This document shows, in pieces, positions 25,722 to 34,378 of a stretch of 64,000 bases of DNA. How positions within the stretch are numbered: the stretch's first letter is position 1; the number at the start of each line of letters is the position of its first letter. The position numbers and the translations under genes are program-made. Below the pieces are notes generated by a model that had not been told where the DNA came from, made no database searches, and worked only from the letters and a program-made list of their open reading frames with translations. Source of the DNA: Calycina herbarum (lineage: Eukaryota; Ascomycota; Leotiomycetes; Helotiales; Pezizellaceae); assembly GCA_001414485.1 (NCBI GenBank), contig LLEY01000056.1, forward strand, positions 308,738 to 372,737. The letters run 5' to 3'.

Positions 25722-26780
25722 TATAGAAGGAGTAATTATATCTATTATAAAGCTAGTTTCGTTGAAATTCTAAAAATCGCAGTCTAGAATACTATATTTT
25801 ACTCTTATATTCTCTACTAGTTAAAACTATATACTAATAAGCTTAGAATCTTCGTATAAGACTCTTTAGAAGTCGTAAACGCGATTAAAACACGTCTTTA
25901 AAACTAGTTGTTATTATATAAATTAATACGTCTAGAGCTTCTTAATACGTCTCTCTTTCTACGATTTAAGAATATAATTCGCTATATCTTCTATACTAGC
26001 TAGCCGGGGTATAAAGCCTCTTATATCTATATTAAGTATATATTAAATAATAACCTTCTTCTCTAATTCGGTTAAATTAGAATTTACTAGCTAACGATCG
26101 GAGAGTAGAGTATAGCTGTTTATTCTAAGACGAAGTATAGATTTAAGAAATTTATAGATTTTTATAGCTTTTTAATAACTTAGTTTTCTTTTAGAGGTTC
26201 GAATAGCTTTAATAGCTAAAATAATACGTGCTTCTTAAGTTTATACCTCTATTAGAAAGAGTGAAAAACGCGTATTAAAATAATAAAGTAGAAGAGTTAG
26301 TAAAAGTACGTAGAGTTCTAATATACGTAGAGTTCTAATAAACTACGTTACTTACTATAGAGGATATATAGGATATTTTAGTATAGAAGAACGTAGATAA
26401 GCAGATTCGACGCGATATACATGTTAAGAGTAGTAGTTAGAGAGAGAGGAAATTAACTAGTAGACGCTATAGTACTTATAGAATAGCTAGTTATAATATA
26501 TAAACTTATTAAGTAGATATAGATATATCTAGTTTATTAGATTAAAAGTAGTTTTAATTAAATTTATATATTATAGTTAACTAATTATACTTTAAAGTAG
26601 TAGAGAAGTAGGAAAGTATATAGTATACTAATATATATAATATACTAATAAACTACGTTATATATAAGAACTTAATTTAAAAATTTTAAAGTTTTTAACT
26701 AATAAATACTCTAAGTACACGGTTACGTATAAACGTTTTTTATATATAAAAAAAGTAGTCGACTTACTAATAAACTATAT

Positions 26781-26971
26781 TATATATATTTTATATTAAA
26801 ATCTAAGGTTATTATATATCTTATAAGTATATTAAATAATAGAGTTATTATAATACTTAAAGCGGGAATTATATTATATATATCTAAGATATCGTACTTA
26901 TATACTTGATTTATAACGCTTTTAGACTGTTATTTAGCCTAACTCTAATAAGTCGAATTAGTAAAGTCGAA
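26781..26971. other. Edge of the AT-rich island
   Basis: No gene seen. The element AAGTCGAATTA occurs three times across the boundary: 26950-26960, 26964-26974 and 27017-27027. RIP-type composition ends between about 26945 and 26975. Confidence 0.5.
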
Positions 26972-27277
26972 TTAACCCCCTCGGCAAATCCACGCTAGTG
27001 GGTTATATAGAGAAAAAAGTCGAATTAACTCTAATTCCGACTTTGGAATTATAGATAGAGCGAACCCGCAGTCGCTATAGCAACAAATCAAAATACGTTC
27101 TGAGTCGTCCGTATAAAGCTGAAGCGATGACAAGTCAAAGTCGCTAGCAGAAGCCATCTTAGGGGGACGAGGTTTGGCAAGTAGTTGCATAGCAGCGACA
27201 GAAATTCTAATATCTAGAAGGAGGGAAGACGTATGACAGAACACGCATCGGTTCCGACGCGACCCTCGCGCGTGCAC
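26972..27277 (-). CDS. Hypothetical 101-residue open frame at the island edge, possibly the remnant of a larger gene
   Basis: An ATG-started frame of 101 residues on the - strand, running from normal-composition DNA towards the RIP island and stopping at its border (26972). It has several cysteines (CVFC, then ICCYSDCGFAL around residues 64-74) but no complete domain that I recognise. The block LYTDDSERILIC...CGFAL is loosely like the start of fungal zinc-binding proteins of the DUF3505 type; that is weak. The frame may be a truncated gene whose other part was lost to the transposon island, or may not be a gene. No intron or promoter evidence. Confidence 0.25.
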   Translation of the reverse strand: MHARGSRRNRCVFCHTSSLLLDIRISVAAMQLLAKPRPPKMASASDFDLSSLQLYTDDSERILICCYSDCGFALSIIPKSELELIRLFSLYNPLAWICRGG

Positions 27278-27288
27278 GAGCCATGATA

Positions 27289-27372
27289 GGGGTTACGACA
27301 TAACACAGCTGGTTCTGGGACAACCCCCTCACCACAGCACAGACCAGTTTTGTCGGGTTATGTCGTAACCCC
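27289..27372. repeat. 84-bp hairpin with perfect 16-bp arms
   Basis: GGGGTTACGACATAAC at 27289-27304 is matched by its exact complement at 27357-27372, with 52 bases between. The loop contains partly matching GGTTCTGGGAC and CTGGTCTGTG stretches. It sits in normal-composition DNA just outside the RIP island. Could be a tiny MITE or the ends of an excised element; function unknown. Confidence 0.6.
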
Positions 27373-28518
27373 ACCAACCCTTAATCTTCGAAAGCGGTGT
27401 GAAAGCGAGGGCAATTTCCAGCCCCACCGAAAATTTTCATTGGCCCAAGCGCCTTCTCAGCGAGTACACTCCAACCCGGACGATGAGCCGATCCTCGGCG
27501 CCCAAGAGTGAGTGAGGCTTTCCACTCTCGAACTGTCCGTAAGGATGGCGGTGATACGCTTGCGTGTTGCTGTATAGAGAGTGGCGATGATCTTGTCCCT
27601 TTTCGTACTGTCTTAGGATGTGTGGACTAGGGGGGTGTTGATGGTCGTCTGACGGGCTATTTTTTCATTGCGTGTCTGCCTTGCGCTGACCACGAAGAAG
27701 ATTTTCACTGCATGGAACTCCATTGGAGAAGTTCTGGGTGGCGCGTTTAGGCTAATGATATAACGACCCGTCCCGGTATATTACTAGCCCGCTCTTACTG
27801 CCTCCAGGTCCGAGTGGCCCCCAAAATTGCAAGAAATACCAACATCTAGACATGCGCATATATATATCTCCTGGTGCTCTTAGGATGTCTTCTCACCTTG
27901 CAAAATTCTGTTTGGTTTCAGCGTGGATTTAAAATAGATCCTACCCTTCTGCGTAGCATGAGGCTCGATTTTGCTATGATGTTTCATTTCTTCCTTGAAC
28001 AGCGATAGAATGCCATTACGTACCTACCAAAACCTGGCGTTGTTTCTTTTAATACCCACTTACCCGTAGTTCCCTAAAGTGGTAATGGGATCCAGCCGAG
28101 CCGAGCCATTGGTCAGTTGCAACCCCTTCCCAAGGCTGTCGGTAGGGCTTTTAGCAAGGCATTGTTCTACTGTTTGATACAGACCAGACTAGGTGCGCAG
28201 CATCCTAACCTACCTGTTGTCAGACAAGAATTAGAAATTCCATTCTAACCAATCTCACAACTATCTACAACCAATTGATTACCAAACAGTTTGCCTTGCT
28301 TGGTTGTGAAGCTAGCCTGGTGTTATGTTACACAACATTCTTGGTATAAAATCTGCTTTTATTGGTTTTGATATTGCCCAATGAATAGTTGCCACACAAC
28401 AAAAGCGCAATGGAAGCCTTCCTCATAAGCTGGGCTATATAGATAGGTGTACCCATTCATTCGAAGTAGAACGTTTTGTACTTCTTGTAATCATTAGCTT
28501 CCATTCGTGCTAGATACC
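27373..28518. other. Upstream region of the NACHT gene, no gene recognised
   Basis: Normal-composition DNA without a convincing frame on either strand. Its last part (about 28250-28518) is the likely promoter of the NACHT gene; CCAAT occurs near 28378-28382 and a CATTCATTC-type pyrimidine stretch near 28455. I see no clear TATA box. Confidence 0.4.
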
Positions 28519-31500
28519 ATGTCAGCTTTATCTATACAAGAAAGGTGAAACATCTATTTATGCCACCGTACAGGCTGACAAATTCTTTTGCTAACTTGTT
28601 GTTTTCTAATAGGTACTCTTCAGATTGGAAGTCAGCCATCAATTCCCATCTGTCGCGTCTCGACCCCCAGCAGCGGACCGAGTTTACCTCAATCACAAGC
28701 CTCGCAGAATTTACACACTCTCCCTTCTTCCCTCTGGCTGGCCCGATTCCTCCTTCCAGGTCGCAAAGGGCGATTCAAAAACTTACGGATTTACTTTTAC
28801 CATTGAACCGCTTCGCCAGCGTTATAGACACCGTTGTACAAACAAACTCTGGGATAGGTTCGCCCATATGGGGGCCATTGAAAATGATTTGTATCATCTG
28901 CAAAGAACATGGAGATCTAATCGGCAAAATTCAAGAATTTGTCGCTCGAATTCTTTCAAGTTATGATAGGATCGACAGATACGCACATTTGTTCGAGAGA
29001 GACGAATTATTACAAAATGCCATTGGGATGTTATACTCCGACTATGTGGACTTTTTTACGAGGATTGTGCTGTTTAAGCAGAAATCTTTTCCTAGTCAGT
29101 TGAGCTCTTTGCTTGATATGCCAGGTGTGCTAATTCCTGTTCACAGGACAGTTGATAACTACGTTCGACGACGAGTTTCAACAGGTTACGGAAGCGTTGA
29201 AGTTCCATGAGGCTGCAGTGGATCTAGCGGCGAACGCTGCCGATATTGCAGAATCGCAAGAGGCACGGATAGCCCAGGCTTACCTTCAAGAAGGCAAGTA
29301 TGTTGCAGTCTTTGTAACTAGCCAGACTCTAATGCATAGCGTAGAAACCCGGAGGCGTGAGCTGATGCGCTGGATCTCCGGACCTACGACCTTCGATGAG
29401 GATCTTCGTAAGCTCCGTGATCTCAGATTCAATCCTGGCTGCGAATGGTTATTTGAAGACACGTCTTTAGCACGATGGCTATCGGATGATACACAACACC
29501 CTTCGAAGAGTGATCTGCTTTGGGTGAAGGGTGCTCCTGGCACGGGTAAATCGGTATTGGCTTCGGCAATGGTTGACCACCTCCTCGAGAAGTATCGAGG
29601 GAGCAAGGTTCCCGTATTGTACTTCTTTTGCAAGTATGAGCATGCGGAAAAGAGGACTTCGTTTCCGATTCTCAGGAGCCTAGTTTCTCAACTGTTAATA
29701 CAGGCGCCGCGGCTGTGTGTACATTTCGATGATATATCTCGGCAGAGTGGGCAAGAAAAAGTTGAATCATTTTACGCTCTTCTTCCTTCCTTCCTGAACG
29801 CGCTGGCAGATTGCCAGAAGAGCTTTATAATTCTTGATGCCATTGATGAAGGCGAGAGAGCTTCCCAGAATCACTTCCTAGAGGCTCTCAAGCTCTGGAA
29901 AACAAGCTCACCGTTCGCGGTATTGAGGCTTCTCTTCACTAGTCGGTCAGATTTGGTCATGCAAACCGAGATGGCTCATAAATTAGCACTCGGGTCCGCA
30001 ATCCATCGGACTATTGATCCTACTAATCTCCTTCCAAGTATCAAGTCTTTTGTTAGAGAAAGACTTGCCTGGAAATGGATGGAAGAAAGTCTGCGTCAAA
30101 AATCAGAATGGGGAATTTGTGCATATGCACGAGGAAATTGGCTCGTAGCTTCTTTGGCGTTAAATAGCGTCTTCAAGTCCAAGACGATATCTGCAGTTGA
30201 GCGGCAGATTGAGGATTTGACAAGTGGGAGAGGTCCTCCCAAACTCTCAGAACTATACTGCAAAATCCTTCTAGAGCTAGAATCTAACTTTGAGGACGAG
30301 GACGACCTCGACATGGCGCAGACAATATGGGCTTGGGTCATATTTTCACGGCTCGGGCGTCCCCTGTTTGTTCATGAGTTAGCCACGGCACTGCTGCTCA
30401 GAGCCACGATCCGGAAAGAAGAGCGCGAGGGACTTGAGTGGCAGACGACTGTTGATACCAGGGAGCGTTTGTTCGAGCCAAAAGCTGAAATCCTGAGATT
30501 ATGCTCGCCACTGTTGGAGATTGACGAATGTGGCCTCGTTCATGTAGTACATTACTCCGTCAAAGAGTTTTTCTTGACAACATTAGACTCCACTCCTGGA
30601 AGCACTAGTATTAAACGGCCTGAAGTCCTAATTCCAGAATGGCAGCGTGTGACAAGGCTTGCCTTCTCGGCTCTTCGATACCTGGAATTGGACGAGATAC
30701 AGAGTCACAGCAAATCATGGCAGAGCTCATCAGAGAGAGATCAGTGTGGATTGCAGAGCACGGGATCCTTTTTAACACAGTCTCTGCTTCCAGTTTGGGA
30801 CTTTCTTGGTGACTATAACTACCGTTTGGCCCTCCTTCTCACAACGACTCAGACTAGCGAAGATATTACACTGCCTAAGTCCCGACTCTCAAAGTTCTAC
30901 GATTTCCTTTACTCTACTAAGTGCATTCCTTGGATTCTTGGATCACTTACTTTGTTTGGAATTCACGATGTCAGTATACTCCTGACAAGGATTGGTCTTG
31001 TCGCTGCCATTGCTAAAGATGAACATGACCGAAGAGTAGTAGAGGAAACATGGGAACTGATCTTACCACATTCAAAGTTACAGCTCTGGGTGGAAAACTT
31101 TTATGATTTTGCGATTCAGCAACGATGGAACTTCAGGTTTTATGAGATTGTGGCATTAGGAAATGCGTGCACTTCCAAAGACGGGGCTCATCTTCATATA
31201 GGAGAAGCTCTATTGGGAAGTCGGGAATCTGGTAAGACGCTGTGCCACTTAGTTTCCAGTGCTAATTTAGTAAGTCAAGCCTCGCAAGCTCAGCTCTCAA
31301 ATATCTTTCAGCGCCTCAGCGAACAAGCTTCTCGAATTTGCTTTGAGCATCACCCTTCAGACTGCTACTACGACCCAATATCTCCGGATTCGGTGACAAA
31401 CTTTCCACCATCTGCAATACCTGTTCACTACTCTTCTCCAATTGCAAACAAACCTCATCCTACGGTGTCTACAACTGAAATTGCTGCTATTATTTCCCAA

Positions 31501-31851
31501 AGATTAGAAACATTTGCTGCAGAGAATAGGGAATATACAGGGGAGTACGGGAGAGCAAAACAGCTCTTCTACGAAGGGAAATGGGATTTAGCCTGGAGTT
31601 CTTATAAGCCCCACAAAAGACACAAAAGTAGGAGAATCGTAGGAACTAGAAGCATTTGCGATTCTAATCCTACAATTACCATTTGGGAAGAATACCGTAT
31701 AAAAGAGCTAAGGGGTACTTCCCTAGGGCGGCCCGATCGTATCAATTTAATGAAAACTTTTCACAGTTCCCAAGATGTCTATCTCAATGGACCAGGGCAT
31801 TCGTCTCCTCAAGGTCGAATTGAAGGACTTCCCCGTCTCAGTCAAGAATGA
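28519..31851 (+). CDS. NACHT (STAND) NTPase with DUF7708-like N-terminal domain, three exons, 1070 residues
   Basis: Fungal NLR-like protein, inferred to act as a cytosolic recognition or cell-death switch. Exons 28519-28544, 28613-29094 and 29147-31851. Intron 1 (28545-28612) has GT, branch GCTAAC and TAG; intron 2 (29095-29146, 52 nt) has GTCAGT, branch GCTAAT and CACAG. Both keep frame exactly, and the total (3213 nt) is divisible by three. Residues about 65-190 resemble the DUF7708 N-domain (IWGPLKM near residue 94; YDRIDRYAHLF; DYVDFFTRIV). The P-loop GAPGTGKS is at residues 298-305, Walker B FIILDAIDEG at 396-405 and a sensor-like RLLFTSRSD follows. A winged-helix-like stretch with HYSVKEFF comes later. 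No ankyrin, WD40 or TPR repeats were seen, unusual for the class. The last 77 nt overlap the next gene, so the C-terminus may be altered. Composition is normal, with no RIP. Confidence 0.8.
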
Positions 31852-32379
31852 GAACACCGGCGAGGTCACTGCCACCACTGTCAAGAAGGTCACTGTGTTC
31901 ATGCCTAATGGTGTCGATGTCGAAAATCACCCAAATCAACACCGTTATCACTTTTACATGGAAAAGGTGATGAACGAGGTGCGCTTTCTCGTTCTTTTTG
32001 ATTTTTCTAAATGCTGATCAATCCTAGAACGATTCTGACATAGTGCGCAACATGTTCGACGCAAGTTGTTCACATCAGCAAGAAATATGCTCATGAAACC
32101 GCTGAACTTGTTGGACATAACAAACTCAAGGAATAGTTGGCACACGACCAAAGCTACATCCACCTCCAAGTCCATACTGTCATTCCTATTGAACGAGCAA
32201 AGGCCTTGCACCAGGTGATCCAAGCTCTGTATAAGGCTTGTAAGAAGGGCTCTCGGTCTTCTAGTAGTGGTGACACTATTCACGTGGACATGCTTAATAA
32301 AGATGCTGAGTTGATGCTCGATGCGCTCAAAAAGGGTCAAATCAAGATTGATCACGACTATGGCAATCAAATCAGCTAG
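31775..32379 (+). pseudogene. Small unrecognised gene, probably broken by a frameshift and a nonsense codon
   Basis: ATG at 31775; exon 1 runs to 31978 and encodes MSISMDQGIRLLKVELKDFP, then a charged stretch ending MEKVMNE. A plausible intron 31979-32027 (49 nt, GTGCGC, branch CTGAT, CCTAG) leads in frame to NDSDIVRNMFDAS. Near 32068-32080 the frame must shift to continue with VVHISKKYAHETAELVGHNK, and a TAG at 32134-32136 interrupts before LAHDQSYIHLQVHTVIPIER and a C-terminus ending GNQIS at 32379. Codon-like sequence on both sides argues for one original gene of about 180 residues. I do not recognise the family. The start overlaps the end of the NACHT gene by 77 nt on the same strand. Alternatives: an unseen intron, a second short gene at 32137-32379, or sequencing error. 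Confidence 0.45.
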
Positions 32380-32642
32380 ATATACTTTCCTAGATTAGGG
32401 AAATTGTATGGATCTCAGGGACCAGGAACGTGAACATGGTTGGTTGATTAGTTCAACCTTTTTCTCTGCTTATAGACAATGGACACACTCAGGATGCTTT
32501 TTGACCTTTTGCTTTTCTCTATTTTGGTCCGTGTTAAAGTACGTTCTAAGTACAAATGTATTCTAAAACGCCCGGTGCCCTGAACACCTTCATCTTTTTG
32601 AGCTCTCACACACGAAATGACAGTTATAAAATTACGAAATGA
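32380..32642. other. Spacer after the small gene
   Basis: No gene recognised. The reverse frame 32448-32765 has no recognisable content. Confidence 0.3.
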
Positions 32643-33005
32643 GTTCCAGTTAATTCGGAAGGAGTCCGTACAGGCAAGAGGGACAAACATCGTACCGATA
32701 CCTATCAAGCCGGATGCTATTCGGGTTATCAGGGGATGTTCGGCCCCTATCCAGGCCGTAGGCACTATGACTCGATGGCGGCTTTTATACGGCAGAATGA
32801 TACGAAGGATCTAGGGCAGCTAGGTAATGCATAGTTATCGAGACAGCCAGAACGGAATATCGCACAGGGGACATCCCGAAGTAAATGCAAGCTCTATGCA
32901 GCTCGTGTGATTAGCGTATTGGAGGCAGCGGATTCTAGTGTGGAGGAGATTGCACAGACGTTTTCTGCGGTAATCCATCATGTCTTTGCGAATAGAAATA
33001 AATAG
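32643..33005 (+). pseudogene. Open frame of about 120 codons interrupted by one TAG; unrecognised
   Basis: Reading from 32643 to a stop at 33003-33005, the frame is open except for a single TAG near 32830-32832. It contains SGYQGMFGPYPGRRHYDSMA, FIRQNDTKDLGQ and, after the stop, KCKLYAARVISVLEAADSSV. There is no start codon at its beginning, so it would be an internal exon or a fragment. No family is recognised. The alternative + frame 32617-32814 (65 codons) overlaps it and looks less protein-like. Low confidence that either was ever expressed. Confidence 0.25.
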
Positions 33006-34376
33006 AAACAATTTTCGATTGTTTTTGGACACATTATTTTAAGTTTAACGGATGACATGTCGGATGATTTCTCGAATTGCTTAAAAAGTGGGCTAGACGG
33101 GTAGACAACATTTAAAACTCGGACAGGAGTTTGAGCTTTAATGTTGTTTTCTAAGTTTAATCGTTCTCTATAATTAAAAGTTGTAGTCTGAATATCGTGT
33201 AGAAAAGGTCGGGTTTAGCGAATTCGTAAGGCACGCTTACGGTTGAGACCAAGGGGGAGAACGTTGTACTAAGCCGCATTTGGCTAACAGAGGATTAAGT
33301 TACTTCGGCAAATCTAAATAACCTCCCGCGGACGAATTAAATTTTATCATTTTAAGAGTAGACTAATAGAATGGAGTTTTCTGGCCTTCAGCGTGAAAGT
33401 TCCCCTAAGCGCCGGGCTAAGTGTTTTAATTAGCTATTCAAATTAGAGGGCGCTTAGTAATTCAAGGACAAGAATCCTAGTAATTTCCTCACGTCAGACA
33501 TAGCAATGAATTTTAGACCAGAGGTGTTTTATATTCAAAGTCTCATCGAGATAGCAGAGAGCTTATTTGAGGATCTACAAGTGCAGCGAGGTACCTGTAC
33601 TAGTAGTATATTACCAATGGATTACGTTTTAAAATAGGTTAATACTTCGATTTAGAAAGGCATGAATAACAACATTGAGACCAGCTTTTACGAAAGTAAT
33701 ACTAACGTCTGTCCCTGCGTCCCGAGACGTACTATGTCACGAGACAAGTTTGTAGTTTTTAAACTATAAATTTTTTATTAGCAAGTCTATAAATTTTTTA
33801 TTAACATGTTATTTTCTTTAACTATTTCTCTTTAAAATGACTACTTAACAATAAGAAAAATACTGTAGCTAATTATACTGTCGATCGTTTCAATTACACT
33901 ACTAATTACCGCTTCTACTGTTCCCCCCTGCTTAGTCGCGACTATTCAAGCCTTTTCACATTTCGGAGCACTCTAGGAGAGGTTCTATAAAGAAAGAATA
34001 TAGCTCTAAATTTTGAAGATACGTAGAGAGGAAAATAATACAGTCTAGGAGTTACGCCGGCGCGAATAGAAGGGCCCTATATTTCAGTGCTTAGTAATAC
34101 ATATTAGCCTAGTTATAATATGCTACGTTTACGCCCGGGCTCGCTATATATTTCTTAGCTACGATTCTTAGGCCTGACCTCCTAGCTACGTATATAACGT
34201 AGAAGCAGGTTTCTCGTTCTATTAGAGGTTTCAACGGCTAATAGCTTAGTAAGCTTCTACTGTTCTACGTAGTAGAGAAATAAATAGCTGTTTTAGGTTA
34301 TTATAGAGGTCGATACTAGACTAGAAGTTAAAGAAGATATCTAGTCTATTCTCTAAATTAGTTATATTAATAAGTA
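33006..34376. other. Transition from gene island to second RIP island
   Basis: No gene seen. CA and TG become scarce from about 33740 on, marking the RIP border. A short hairpin lies at about 33109-33151 (ACAACATTTAAA pairing with a later CTTTAATGTTGT). 34120-34300 contains ambiguous partial inverted sequence around TACGTAGAAG but no element could be bounded. Confidence 0.4.
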
Positions 34377-34378
34377 TA

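Larger units (their letters stand above)
20762..26348 (-). mobile_element. pogo/Fot1-like DNA transposon E3 (1862 bp net), inserted in E1 and itself split by E4 and E5
   Basis: TA flanks at 20760-20761 and 26349-26350. The left end reads ACGTGGTTTATTAGAACT with boxes AGAACTCTACG and AGTACTCTATA. After only 88 bases it is interrupted by E4 (20852-22711); it then continues as a - strand transposase remnant (C-terminal part first, 22714-23858), is cut by E5 (23861-25721), and ends with the helix-turn-helix part (25724-26300). Net length is 5587 - 1862 - 1863 = 1862 bp. Its end boxes match those of E8 and MITE M3. Confidence 0.88.
17345..26658 (+). mobile_element. pogo/Fot1-like DNA transposon E1 (1862 bp net), split by E2 and by the E3 nest
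   Basis: It begins ACGTAGTTTATTAG and ends in the complement at 26658, with TA on each side (17343-17344, 26659-26660). The + strand transposase remnant runs from the N-terminal helix-turn-helix (about 17450-17830) into the DDE_1 core: NFNETSF (first catalytic Asp already Asn), VDRRSRDKVV, LGNRE-TTIITYIN, and LLDIRCFSTLK near 18370-18400 with its Asp kept. The core is cut at 18495 by E2, resumes at 20359, is cut again at 20761 by E3 and ends after 26351. Net length is 9314 - 1863 - 5589 = 1862 bp, the same as the other full copies. Confidence 0.88.
17049..26780. mobile_element. Foldback MITE M1 (416 bp net), split by the E1-E5 nest
   Basis: The two ends (17049-17344 and 26659-26780) are the halves of one palindromic element flanked by TA. 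The left starts ACGTAGTTTATTAGTAAG and carries two AAGTCGA boxes; the right ends with the complement. Inside, 17187-17244 is a perfect 58-nt inverted partner of 17286-17343 with a 41-nt loop, and the arms extend across the E1 insertion to the TIRs, so the whole element folds into one hairpin. Subtracting E1 and one TA leaves 416 bp. It has no coding capacity. Its boxes match those of E9, which suggests E9-type transposase moved it. Confidence 0.85.

Noticed and set aside
29125..29146. 22-nt GT-AG intron in the NACHT gene
   Set aside because: Fits the frame but is far too short; the 52-nt intron 29095-29146 also fits and has a proper branch site.
29286..29633. 115-codon - frame
   Set aside because: Antisense to the P-loop region of the NACHT gene.
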